Assembly (NCBI GenBank): GCA_947632035.1
Contig: CANRNR010000014.1
Span: forward strand, 1-50,373
DNA length: 50,373 bases
From: an uncultured Clostridia bacterium
GTDB taxonomy: Bacteria > Bacillota > Clostridia > TANB77 > CAG-508
Direction of reading: 5' to 3'
Under the pieces are notes generated by a model. It did no database searches, had not been told where the DNA came from, and was given only the letters and a program-made list of their open reading frames with translations. Shown here piece by piece: positions 35,236 through 43,329 of the stretch. The position numbers and the translations under genes are program-made. Every line of letters begins with the position of its first letter. Position 1 is the first letter of the stretch.

Positions 35236-35353
35236 GTTTTACCTCCATAAATAATAAATATTTATCGCTATTATATCAAACATCTGTTTATATTGCAATA
35301 CTTGTTATAAAAGTTTTCACAATAATTTTATACGTATTTATATATAGTAAGTG

Positions 35354-35382
35354 TTCCATTTTTTCCTATGTTGTAGTATAAT
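35354..35382 (+). promoter_or_regulatory. Promoter of the NUDIX gene
   Basis: TATAAT at 35377-35382 with a poor -35 (TTCCAT, 35354-35359) at 17 bp spacing. GGGAGG at 35408-35413 is the ribosome site. Confidence 0.45.
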
Positions 35383-35419
35383 CGTTTTATCAAATGGTGA
35401 TTTGTAGGGAGGAATATAA

Positions 35420-35860
35420 ATGAATATAAAAGTTGTTACAGGAGGAATCTTGGAAAAAGATGGAAAATTTTTATTAGTACAGGAAAACCAAAAGATATGT
35501 AAAGGAAAATGGAATGTTCCAGCTGGTGGCTTAGATGAAAATGAATCTTTAATGGAAGGAGCTAAAAGAGAAATCTATGAAGAAACTGGTTGTAAAGTTG
35601 AAATAACAGGAATATTAGAAATTATTAATGAAATACTTGAAGGTGTGAATGTAGTTTGTTTCTTTTTTGATACTAAAATTATATCTGAAAATATTAAAGC
35701 AGATGGAGAAGAAATATCAAACGTAAAATGGTTTACTTATGAAGAAATTTTAAATATGAAAGATAAACTTAGAGCAGATGGATATTTCTTGAGTACCATA
35801 AAAAATAAAATAGACAATAAAATACAATCTATGGAAATAATAAAGTGTATAAGGAAATAA
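35420..35860 (+). CDS. NUDIX hydrolase
   Basis: A 146-aa pyrophosphohydrolase. The 23-residue NUDIX box is intact at about residues 37-59: G, five residues, E, seven residues, REIYEETGC, the metal-binding glutamates lying in REIYEE. The preceding GKWNVPAGG is the usual lead-in. These enzymes cleave nucleoside diphosphates linked to another moiety; the substrate cannot be read from sequence. It is alone, divergent from the KilA-N gene, in the accessory patch. Start ATG 35420 has GGGAGG seven bases upstream. Confidence 0.93.
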   Translation: MNIKVVTGGILEKDGKFLLVQENQKICKGKWNVPAGGLDENESLMEGAKREIYEETGCKVEITGILEIINEILEGVNVVCFFFDTKIISENIKADGEEISNVKWFTYEEILNMKDKLRADGYFLSTIKNKIDNKIQSMEIIKCIRK

Positions 35861-35893
35861 TGTAAAAGATATGAGATAATTTTTACCTTTAAA

Positions 35894-35915
35894 ACTACAT
35901 TAACACTACATTAAT
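35894..35915. repeat. Two further 11-bp direct repeats ACTACATTAA(C/T)
   Basis: ACTACATTAAC (35894-35904) and ACTACATTAAT (35905-35915), the same unit and orientation as the three copies behind tRNA-Cys. Confidence 0.7.
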
Positions 35916-35935
35916 TTTCGTATATTGTGCTTTAT

Positions 35936-35989
35936 AAGTATTGATACTGCTCACTTTATAAAAATATCAAACCGGAGTACGCCTCCAAA
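35936..35989. repeat. att-like repeat, copy A (ends in the tRNA-Cys 3' sequence)
   Basis: A 54-bp stretch ending CGCCTCCAAA (35980-35989), identical to the tRNA-Cys 3' end plus three bases. It is about 70% identical over its whole length to 37211-37264. It does not fold as a tRNA. Followed by its own terminator. Confidence 0.6.
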
Positions 35990-35995
35990 CAGGGC

Positions 35996-36043
35996 AAAAA
36001 ATGACAGATTTCTAACATTAAGTTAAAAATTTGTCATTTTTTT
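35996..36043 (+). terminator. Terminator behind att-like copy A
   Basis: AAAAAATGACA (35996-36006) pairs with TGTCATTTTTT (36032-36042). The remaining stretch 36044-36153 contains two scattered TACATTAA words (36069 and 36143 regions) and no gene. Confidence 0.75.
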
Positions 36044-36153
36044 ATTCTCTTAGAGCTATCTGCATTTTACATTAAAACTCACTTTTTGTTTTTCATTGAA
36101 ATTTATTGTAATTTTTTGTATTTTTATATAATCTTCCAGTAGTTACATTAAAT

Positions 36154-36464
36154 TTATCTTTCCTCTCCATACTCATATTCTTCATATTTATTAATTGCTC
36201 TTTTTAGACCTGCTTCTTTTGCTATTCTCAAATAGTGTTCTGATAATTTATAATTCTTATCTGTTCCTTTCCCATTATAGTAAAAGTTCGCGCCCAAATC
36301 ATATATGGCTGCAATGTGTCCTTTATTTGCACATTCTTTAATTATTTCAAATGCTTTTTTATAATCTTTTTCTATTCCACCTAGTCCAAAATAATAATAT
36401 GCACCTGTAACAAATTTAGCATAAATTCTTTCAATTTATCTAAATCAAATTTAATTATATCCAT
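36154..36464 (-). pseudogene. Sel1-repeat protein gene broken by a one-base deletion
   Basis: On the minus strand, ATG at 36464-36462 follows AAGGAG and reads MDIIKFDLDKLKEF before going out of frame. Adding one T to the T-run near 36424 joins it to YAKFVTGAYYYFGLGG, then KDYKKAFEIIKECANKGHIA, then YDLGANFYYNGKGTDKN and a tail ending YGEER with TAA at 36156-36154. The repeated A-x2-LG-x2-YY-x-GKG pattern is that of Sel1-like (TPR-related) repeats, about two units. As it stands only a 27-residue peptide would be made. It could be a recent inactivation or a sequencing error in a homopolymer. Confidence 0.7.
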
Positions 36465-36490
36465 ATATTTTCTCCTTAAATTGCTATATT

Positions 36491-36805
36491 TTATAATAAT
36501 GTTATCCAATTTCTTCTTCCATACATAACTCTTACAATTTGTATATTTTCATTATTTATTCTATAAAAGACAATATAATTATCTACTACTAGTTTCCTAA
36601 TTTTAAATCTTTTTGTTATATCATCATCTATAACAGAATATATTTCTGGATTATCTTTTAGACTATCTATTTCTAGTTTTATCTTTGTAATTAGTTTTTG
36701 AGCAGTATTAGGTTCTTGTAAATTATATTTAATGTATTGTTTTATATCTATTAAATCTTGTTTTGCTTCCATTGAATATTCTATATTATATTTTTTCAAA
36801 GGCAA
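36491..36805 (-). CDS. RelE/ParE-family toxin
   Basis: A 104-aa basic protein with the ParE/RelE fold pattern: an N-terminal YNIEYSMEAKQDLIDIKQYI strand-helix, a central helix, LKDNPEIYSVIDDD, then the beta-sheet with RKLVVDNYIVFYRI and the closing VRVMYGRRNW. ParE-type toxins act on gyrase and RelE types cut mRNA on the ribosome; the sequence does not decide which. It lies 14 bp downstream of the antitoxin gene in the standard antitoxin-first order. ATG is preceded by GAAAGAGG. Confidence 0.88.
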   Translation of the reverse strand: MPLKKYNIEYSMEAKQDLIDIKQYIKYNLQEPNTAQKLITKIKLEIDSLKDNPEIYSVIDDDITKRFKIRKLVVDNYIVFYRINNENIQIVRVMYGRRNWITLL

Positions 36806-36819
36806 ATCCTCTTTCTTTT

Positions 36820-37074
36820 TTAAATTTTATCTAACTCGTCAAAAACTTCTTTTGATGAATATTTTTTGCCATTTTCTAATGACTTAATTCCTTTTTCTAA
36901 TTCTTTATATAAAGTATACTTATCTGTTAAAAGTTCGTATAACTCAATACTCATTACTGCTAAATCTCCTGCACCATTTTTAGTAATATATACTGGACTA
37001 TTTGTTTGATGGCAAATTGTAGAGATTTCATTATAATTATTTCTCAAATCAGAACTTGGTCTAATAATTGGCAT
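36820..37074 (-). CDS. Phd/YefM-family antitoxin
   Basis: An 84-aa partner of the toxin gene. The N-terminal domain has the family start MPIIRPSSDLRNNYNEIS and then SPVYITKNGAGDLAVMSIELYE, the Phd/YefM DNA-binding fold that represses its own operon. The C-terminal part (about 55-84) is the toxin-neutralising helix. I chose the ATG at 37074-37072, because GGAGGTG precedes it; an in-frame ATG 30 bases upstream has no such site. The pair lies between the two att-like repeats and may have been kept by addiction. Confidence 0.9.
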   Translation of the reverse strand: MPIIRPSSDLRNNYNEISTICHQTNSPVYITKNGAGDLAVMSIELYELLTDKYTLYKELEKGIKSLENGKKYSSKEVFDELDKI

Positions 37075-37210
37075 ACTACACACCTCCATAAATATTATAT
37101 ACATATTTTATCAAAATATTGATATATGGTCAATATTTTTCAATTAATTTTATTTTTAAAATTTATAAACGCAATCCCAGTTACATTAAAAATTGCTTCC
37201 TGCATCCTGA

Positions 37211-37264
37211 AAGTGTTGATATTACTATAACTTCAAAAACGTCAAACTGGATGGCGCCTCCAAA
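37211..37264. repeat. att-like repeat, copy B
   Basis: A 54-bp stretch, about 38/54 identical to 35936-35989, ending CGCCTCCAAA (37255-37264). A TACATTAA word lies upstream (about 37181). A terminator follows directly, as after tRNA-Cys and copy A. Confidence 0.6.
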
Positions 37265-37265
37265 T

Positions 37266-37303
37266 AAAAATCTCTGTCTTAAAATATTAAGACAGAGATT
37301 TTT
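37266..37303. terminator. Bidirectional terminator, serves purC
   Basis: A perfect 17-bp stem AAAAATCTCTGTCTTAA (37266-37282) / TTAAGACAGAGATTTTT (37287-37303) with a 4-nt loop, U-tracts on both strands. It lies 20 bp beyond the purC stop on the minus strand. Confidence 0.9.
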
Positions 37304-37323
37304 GTTTTAAACAAATACTGAAA

Positions 37324-38175
37324 TTAGAAGAAAGCTATGTTCGTCAAAGTTTCAAAAGCATCTAAGTATTTGTCAGTAGTAAAGGCTATGACCTTCTCAG
37401 GAATTTCCGGAGCAGGAGGGGTTTTATCCCAACCGCTATTCTTAAGCCAGTCTCTTAAGTACTGCTTATCATAGCTCTTTTGAGATTTCCCAACCTCATA
37501 CTCATCAGCAGGCCAGAAGCGGCTGCTGTCAGGAGTTAGAACTTCATCTGCGAGAACGAGAGAGCCATTTTCGTCAATGCCAAATTCGAATTTGGTATCT
37601 GCGATGATAATGCCTCTTGTTTTTGCATACTCTGCACAGGTTGAGTAAATTTCAATACTCTTGTCCCTTACTTGAGTAGCAAGGTCTTCGCCAAGCAGTT
37701 TTACAGTTTCTTCGAATGAGATGTGTTCATCATGTCCTTCCACAGCTTTCGTTGTGGGTGTGTAAATTGGGAAGGGCAGTTTTTCGGATTCTTGTAATCC
37801 ATCAGGCAATTTAATGCCACAAACGGATCCAGTTTCCTTGTAACTTTCCCATCCTGATCCTGTGATGTAGCCACGAACGATGCATTCGATAGGAAGCATT
37901 TTCAGCTTCTTAACAAGCATGCAACGGTCTTCAAACTTTGCTTTTTGGAACTCTTTAGGCATATCTTCGTTTTTGATAGAAATCATGTGATTGGGAATTA
38001 TATCCCGAGTGAATTCAAACCAAAATGCAGATAGCCTGTTTAGGACAGCTCCTTTATAGGGAACAGTATTGGGTAAAACAACATCGAACGCAGAAACTCT
38101 GTCCGAAGTTACTAAAACCAACTTGTCACCTAAATCATAGATGTCCCGTACTTTGCCTTTGCTAATTTGCTTCAT
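37324..38175 (-). CDS. purC: SAICAR synthetase (purC)
   Basis: A 283-aa enzyme of de novo purine synthesis that joins aspartate to CAIR using ATP. Motifs: GKVRDIYDLGDKLVLVTSDR at the start, PIECIVRGYITGSGWESY in the middle, and DEVLTPDSSRFWP near residue 210-222, which marks the ligand-binding loop. It belongs to the longer, ADE1-like form of the family. ATG 38175-38173 is chosen because AAAGGTGG precedes it; an ORF extension to 38262 codes an unlikely start. It stands alone, away from other pur genes. Its DNA is plainly richer in G+C than the genes around it and uses CTG/GCC-type codons more, so transfer from another lineage is likely. Confidence 0.95.
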   Translation of the reverse strand: MKQISKGKVRDIYDLGDKLVLVTSDRVSAFDVVLPNTVPYKGAVLNRLSAFWFEFTRDIIPNHMISIKNEDMPKEFQKAKFEDRCMLVKKLKMLPIECIVRGYITGSGWESYKETGSVCGIKLPDGLQESEKLPFPIYTPTTKAVEGHDEHISFEETVKLLGEDLATQVRDKSIEIYSTCAEYAKTRGIIIADTKFEFGIDENGSLVLADEVLTPDSSRFWPADEYEVGKSQKSYDKQYLRDWLKNSGWDKTPPAPEIPEKVIAFTTDKYLDAFETLTNIAFF

Positions 38176-38207
38176 AGTGTTTCCACCTTTCATAGTATTT
38201 GCTTTAC

Positions 38208-38223
38208 ACTCATTAGCATGAGT
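38208..38223. promoter_or_regulatory. Dyad upstream of purC
   Basis: ACTCAT (38208-38213) / ATGAGT (38218-38223), a perfect 6-bp dyad with a 4-bp spacer, 32 bp upstream of the purC start. It might be an operator. No PurR box or guanine riboswitch could be recognised. Confidence 0.35.
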
Positions 38224-38403
38224 ATATAAATATACATGCAATAAAGCATAAAGTATAATCATATTATCATAATTTACATAAAAAGTAAAGAGAGAATAAA
38301 AAAGTCAATTAACTTTATATATTTTGAAAAAGGAAATTATGTAAAATAATCGACAAAAACCTTACGGAAACACAAAAAAGAAGAAATAAAAACAATAAAA
38401 GTA

Positions 38404-38432
38404 TTGAAAATATGACAAAAATGTAATATAAT
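38404..38432 (+). promoter_or_regulatory. Distal promoter of the surface-protein gene
   Basis: TTGAAA (38404-38409), 17 bp, TATAAT (38427-38432). It would give a leader of about 155 nt containing a small stem TACGG/CCGTA (38440-38473). The rest of 38224-38403 is A/T-rich with no gene. Confidence 0.6.
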
Positions 38433-38526
38433 TGTAATATACGGCGTGTTTTTTTAGATAAAGTAAATCCGTAAGAATAAAAAAATAGATATTGAAATAT
38501 ATTGGAAAAACAGCCAAATGCTACTA

Positions 38527-38555
38527 TTGACATAGTAAATAAACGAAAGTAAAAT
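38527..38555 (+). promoter_or_regulatory. Proximal promoter of the surface-protein gene
   Basis: TTGACA (38527-38532), 17 bp, TAAAAT (38550-38555), a consensus -35. Ribosome site AAGGATGG at 38579-38586. Confidence 0.65.
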
Positions 38556-38593
38556 AAAATAAATAAGTAATAAATAATAAGGATGGTAAAATT

Positions 38594-41500
38594 ATGAGAT
38601 TAAAGAGATTGGCACTAATGATGATAAGTTTATTATTAATTTCTATAACATTTCTTAGTTCATCTAATACAGTTTTAGCAACTGAAGGAACAATGAATTT
38701 AAACATCAAGATGCAAAGATCATCAGGTTATGGTTATCAACTAGGAAACTCAAGCAAAAATATTTGGAAAATTTATGACACAGGTAATAGTACTAAAAAT
38801 TACACAATCTATTGTTTGAAAGGTGGACCTGGATTTGGTTCTAGAAATATGTTTAATACTACACCTGTTTCTCAAACATATACTAAGTATTTTGATATGA
38901 GAAATCCAGAAAATATACCAGAGCAATATACAAAATATTATAGTGGTAGTGAATATATAAATATTTTACCAGAACCTAATAGTACCGAATATAAAGCAAT
39001 AATGTGGATATTAGATAATTGTTTTATACTACCAGAAACAAATAATGTTGAAACTAGTGAATCAAATATAACGACAGGAAATTTAAAAAGAGATAATTTA
39101 ATATCAGCAGCAAAAGAGTATGCAAATGAATCTTACCCAGATGCAAGTTCTAGTGATTTCGATAAACTAACAGATGATGATATAGACGTAGTACAACAAT
39201 TAGCAATATGGTATTATACCAATCCATCTGGAGATGAATATCATGTAGATGATACATTCGAACTTTGGCTAAATCAAAAAAAGGGTGATGTTGCACAATC
39301 TAGCACATATAAATCTTTATCAGAAAGAGGAATTTTCACAAATGGCCAAGAAAGAGCAGATGCATGTCAAGGATTATTTTATTATTTAACAGAAACACCT
39401 AGAAATTTAAACTATGATTACAAAAATGTAAATACAAGTGAAAAACCAGTAAAATTTTCACAAACTAAAGTTACAATGCAAGAATTAGAAGATAGATATG
39501 TATTTGGACCATATAAATTAGAAACAGAAAAACAAGGAAACTATAACTTAACAGCAGTAGTAACAAATGGAAGTAATTCTGATCAGGTATCTGATGTAAA
39601 ATATCTAGATTCAGGAAAATCACCAGTACAAGATGGAAGAACATTAGATCAATTAGTAGGAACAGAATTTTATATATCACTTCCAAATACAGTAGATTAT
39701 TCTAAAATAACTTTTAAAATATCAGGAAAATATTATACAACAGAGGCAAATTATTGGTCAGTAGAAACACCTAAAGAAACAGATCAACCAGTAGTAAAAG
39801 TAGAAGAAAAAGAGCATATATTTACAGATGAAACAGTTTTTACACCAGAAGAATTTGACTTAGCATTAAGAAAATTCATAACAAGTATTAACGGTGTTGA
39901 TATAAAAAATGCAGGTGAAGAAACATTTGCAAGAGAACCAAAAATTTCAGCAGAAGAAATAAGCAAATTAGTTACTGGAACAGCATCATGGGATAATGGT
40001 ACAACAGTAGAAAAAGTACATCCAAAAAATCCTTTAACAGTTAGAAATGGTTATAAAGTAGTTTATACAATAAGAGTATATAATGAAGGAAAAGCAGCAG
40101 GATATGCTCAAGAAGTGACAGATTATTTACCAGAAGGTCTAACACTTGCTAAAGAAAGTCAGATAAATACAACTTATGGATGGACCAATCCATTAAATGA
40201 TGGAAAAACGATTGTAACAAATTATTTAAGTACTCAAAAATTAAACGGATTTAATGGTGAAACCATAGATTATAAAGATTTAAAAGTAGAATGTGAAGTA
40301 ATAGCAACTTCTAAAACACAATCACTAAAAAATGTAGCAGAAATTACAATTTATAAAGATGAAGTTGGAAATACATCTATACAAGATCGTGACTCAGACC
40401 CAAAAAATGTTGAATTTCCTTATGGAACAACAAGCCAAGAGGATGATGACGATTTTGAAGACTTAATATTAAAAGAGGAAAACTTTGACTTAGCATTAAG
40501 AAAATTTATAACAAGCATAAATGGAGTTGATATAAAAAACGAAGGTGAAGATTCATTTGCAAGAGAGCCAAAGATTTCACAAGAAGAAGTAGGAAAATTA
40601 GCAAGTGGAGTTGCAACATGGGATGAAGGTACAACTGCTGAAAAAGTACATTCAAAAGATCCTCTAAAAGTACAAACAGGTGATAAAGTAGTTTATACAA
40701 TAAGAGTATATAATGAAGGAAATATATCTGGTTATGCAAAACAAATAACAGATTATTTACCTGCTGGATTAACATTTGTTGCACCAGAGGATAGTACTAT
40801 AAATACAGAATATAAATGGTCTAATCCATCAAAAGATGGAAAAACAATTGTAAGTAACTATCTAGAAGATACATTATTAGAAGCATTTGATGGAACTGAA
40901 ATTAAATACAAAGATTTAAAAATAGAATGTGAAGTTACAGCAACAGTAACAGATAAAGACCAATCTTTAAGAAATATAGCTGAAATAACAGAAACATTAG
41001 ATGAAGATAAAAAGCCAGTAGTTGATCGTGATTCAACTCCAGGTAATGTAGATAGAGATAATTACTTAGATGAAAGTCAACAAGATGACGATGACTTTGA
41101 AAGATTAGTAATGATAGGCAAGTATTTTGATTTATCTTTAAGAAAATTCATTACAAGTGTACAAAGTGGAGAAAAAGTTAAAGAATATGATAGAACTCCA
41201 GATGTAATAGTAACAGATTTAGCAAATGGAGTTAAAACTACAGCAATATATGAACATACAAAAGAGCCTATAGGTGTATCAAATGGAAATATTGTAACAT
41301 ATACAATTAGGGTATACAATGAAGGTCAAATAGATGGATATGTAACAGAAATAACAGACCATTTGCCACAAGAATTAGAATTCATAGTAAATGATGAATT
41401 AAACGTAAAAAATGGATGGATTTTATCAGATGATGGTAGAACAATAAAAACAGATATAACATCACCAAGTACAAATAAAGAAGCAACTAGAGATTCAATG

Positions 41501-43087
41501 TATGCAGAGAGAGTAGAAGGAGAAGATAAAGTCTTATTAAAAGCATTTGATGGAGAAAAATTAGATTATATTGATGTACAAGTAAGATGTAAAGTAAAAG
41601 AAGATATTAGTATATACACAAAGATTACAAACATTGCTGAAATTACTGGATTTGAAGATGTAGAGCATAATCCTGAAACAGTAGACAGAGATTCAACAGA
41701 GAATAGTTTAACAAATAATAATTCAAAACCAGAAGACAAAGTACAAAACGATAATTTACCAACAGACGAAGAATTACCAAGTTATAAAGATGCAGAAATA
41801 GAAGCAGGAAAGAAATATATTGAAGGACAACAAGACGATGATGACTTCGAAAAATTAATATTACAAAGATTTGACTTAGCTTTAAGAAAATTTATAACAA
41901 AGGTAAATGATACCGACATAACAAATAGAGTACCAGTATTTAATAAATTAAGTGAAACAGAATTTAAATATGAACATCCAAAAGATCCTGTACAAGTAGC
42001 AAATGGAAATATAGTAACATATACATTAAGAATATTTAATGAAGGAAATATGGCAGGTTATGCAAGTAAAATAAAAGATGATTTACCAGAAGGCTTAACT
42101 TTCTTACCAGACCATGAAACAAACGTAGAGTATGGATGGAAAATGTATACTGAAGAAGGCGTAGAAACAGATAATGTAGAAGAGGCTAAGTACATTGAAA
42201 CAGATTATTTAGCAAAAGAAAATGAAAAAGAAGAAAATGCAAACTTATTAAAAGCATTTGATCAAGAAACAATGACAATGCCAGACTACAAAGATGTAAA
42301 AATAGCTTTTAAAGTATCAGAACCAAACACATCAGACAGAATAATAATTAACACAGCAGAAATAACAGATGATAGAGACGAAAATAATGACCCAGTAGAA
42401 GATGTAGACTCTACACCAGATAATGACAAGCCAGACGAAGATGATATAGATGAAGAAAAAGTAAAAGTACAATACTTTGATTTAAGCTTAAAGAAATGGG
42501 TAAGTGAATCAATAGTAACATATGATGGAAAAACAACAGTAACAAAGACAGGACATACAGGAGATGAGAACCCAGAACCACCAGCAAAAGTAGAAATAAG
42601 AGGAAGTAGAATAGACAAAACAACAGTCAAATTCAAATTCGTAATAAAAGTAACAAACGAAGGAGAAATAGCAGGCTATGCAAAAGAATTAATAGACTAC
42701 ATTCCAGAAGGATTAAAATTTGATCCAAAAGATAATCCATTATGGAGGGAAGAGGACGGAAAAGTATTAACAGACCAATTAAAAGATACATTACTACAAC
42801 CAGGAGAAAGTGCTGAGGTAGAAATCATACTAACATGGATAAATAATAAGAACAACTTAGGAGAGAAAGTAAACTGGGCAGAGATATACAAAGATGATAA
42901 TGAGCCACATTCACCAGATATAGACTCTGAGCCAGGAAATAACAAACCAGGAGAAGACGATATAGATGATGCACCAGTAATCCTAGGAGTAGTAACAGGT
43001 AGTGTTCCAACATATGTAGGATTAGTAATAATAGCAGTAAGTATAGTAGCAGGTGGAGTAGTTTTAATTAAGAAGTTTGTAATTTAA
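38594..43087 (+). CDS. Thioester-domain surface protein with five DUF11-type repeats
   Basis: A 1497-aa surface protein. Signal peptide 1-29 (cleavage near VLA-TEG). The N-terminal domain (about 40-280) resembles a Cys-Gln thioester adhesin domain: Cys74 in IYCLKGGPG and Gln202 in VQQLAIW, close to the TQxA signature (Gln instead of Thr). Five repeats start at about 421, 631, 845, 1093 and 1295, each opening FDL(A/S)LRKFIT or a variant, with VVYTIRVYNEG in the core and ending in NIAEIT; they match the DUF11/isopeptide-prone bacterial surface repeat. Acidic QQDDDDFE linkers join them. A C-terminal helix (about 1471-1491) with KKF after it anchors it; no LPxTG is seen. Likely a long host- or surface-binding stalk. 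Confidence 0.85.
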   Translation: MRLKRLALMMISLLLISITFLSSSNTVLATEGTMNLNIKMQRSSGYGYQLGNSSKNIWKIYDTGNSTKNYTIYCLKGGPGFGSRNMFNTTPVSQTYTKYFDMRNPENIPEQYTKYYSGSEYINILPEPNSTEYKAIMWILDNCFILPETNNVETSESNITTGNLKRDNLISAAKEYANESYPDASSSDFDKLTDDDIDVVQQLAIWYYTNPSGDEYHVDDTFELWLNQKKGDVAQSSTYKSLSERGIFTNGQERADACQGLFYYLTETPRNLNYDYKNVNTSEKPVKFSQTKVTMQELEDRYVFGPYKLETEKQGNYNLTAVVTNGSNSDQVSDVKYLDSGKSPVQDGRTLDQLVGTEFYISLPNTVDYSKITFKISGKYYTTEANYWSVETPKETDQPVVKVEEKEHIFTDETVFTPEEFDLALRKFITSINGVDIKNAGEETFAREPKISAEEISKLVTGTASWDNGTTVEKVHPKNPLTVRNGYKVVYTIRVYNEGKAAGYAQEVTDYLPEGLTLAKESQINTTYGWTNPLNDGKTIVTNYLSTQKLNGFNGETIDYKDLKVECEVIATSKTQSLKNVAEITIYKDEVGNTSIQDRDSDPKNVEFPYGTTSQEDDDDFEDLILKEENFDLALRKFITSINGVDIKNEGEDSFAREPKISQEEVGKLASGVATWDEGTTAEKVHSKDPLKVQTGDKVVYTIRVYNEGNISGYAKQITDYLPAGLTFVAPEDSTINTEYKWSNPSKDGKTIVSNYLEDTLLEAFDGTEIKYKDLKIECEVTATVTDKDQSLRNIAEITETLDEDKKPVVDRDSTPGNVDRDNYLDESQQDDDDFERLVMIGKYFDLSLRKFITSVQSGEKVKEYDRTPDVIVTDLANGVKTTAIYEHTKEPIGVSNGNIVTYTIRVYNEGQIDGYVTEITDHLPQELEFIVNDELNVKNGWILSDDGRTIKTDITSPSTNKEATRDSMYAERVEGEDKVLLKAFDGEKLDYIDVQVRCKVKEDISIYTKITNIAEITGFEDVEHNPETVDRDSTENSLTNNNSKPEDKVQNDNLPTDEELPSYKDAEIEAGKKYIEGQQDDDDFEKLILQRFDLALRKFITKVNDTDITNRVPVFNKLSETEFKYEHPKDPVQVANGNIVTYTLRIFNEGNMAGYASKIKDDLPEGLTFLPDHETNVEYGWKMYTEEGVETDNVEEAKYIETDYLAKENEKEENANLLKAFDQETMTMPDYKDVKIAFKVSEPNTSDRIIINTAEITDDRDENNDPVEDVDSTPDNDKPDEDDIDEEKVKVQYFDLSLKKWVSESIVTYDGKTTVTKTGHTGDENPEPPAKVEIRGSRIDKTTVKFKFVIKVTNEGEIAGYAKELIDYIPEGLKFDPKDNPLWREEDGKVLTDQLKDTLLQPGESAEVEIILTWINNKNNLGEKVNWAEIYKDDNEPHSPDIDSEPGNNKPGEDDIDDAPVILGVVTGSVPTYVGLVIIAVSIVAGGVVLIKKFVI

Positions 43088-43091
43088 GGTT

Positions 43092-43120
43092 AAGACAATG
43101 GGACGGGGTTTTTGTCTTAA
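43092..43120. repeat. REP-like palindrome, left copy
   Basis: AAGACAATGGGACGGGGTTT and nine more bases, 29 bp in all. Its ends pair (AAGACAA/TTGTCTT) around a GGGACGGGG core. It is the inverse of 43301-43329 with one mismatch. It is GC-rich against an AT-rich background and starts right after the surface-protein stop. Confidence 0.8.
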
Positions 43121-43194
43121 GGAAAACCAAGGTTTTATAGATTAGACTTATTTTAAGTAAATAATATTTGATAAAAAAATTAAGTTATTTTAAG

Positions 43195-43237
43195 AAAAAA
43201 TGTAGTGCTTATAAAAATTAGGTACTACATTTTTTTG
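43195..43237 (+). terminator. Terminator between the REP-like copies
   Basis: AAAAAATGTAGT (43195-43206) / ACTACATTTTTT (43224-43235) with a T-run. It would end the surface-protein transcript. Confidence 0.8.
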
Positions 43238-43300
43238 TTTCAAAAGACTTACTAAACTAAAAAATTCTTGAAATAAGTTAAGAAAAAATCGCCCAAAAGG

Positions 43301-43329
43301 TTAAGACAAAAACCCCGTCCCAATGTCTT
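43301..43329. repeat. REP-like palindrome, right copy (inverted)
   Basis: TTAAGACAAAAACCCCGTCC and nine more bases, the reverse complement of the left copy at 28 of 29 positions. Internal sequences near both copies (CTTATTTTAAG at about 43148 and CTTGAAATAAG at about 43267) are also roughly inverse, so the whole 240-bp block could fold back. Confidence 0.8.

Noticed and set aside
35936-35989. Full second tRNA gene ending CGCCTCCA (same for 37211-37264)
   Set aside because: No acceptor partner, no D-arm and no anticodon stem can be formed; only the 3' end is tRNA-like.
38176-38262. Extended N-terminus of PurC
   Set aside because: The family begins near MKQISKGKVRDIYD; AAAGGTGG precedes that ATG, and the extension encodes an unrelated hydrophobic stretch.
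38433-38590. Riboswitch upstream of the surface-protein gene (c-di-GMP type considered)
   Set aside because: The leader lacks the conserved core of known classes; only a 5-bp stem TACGG/CCGTA is seen.
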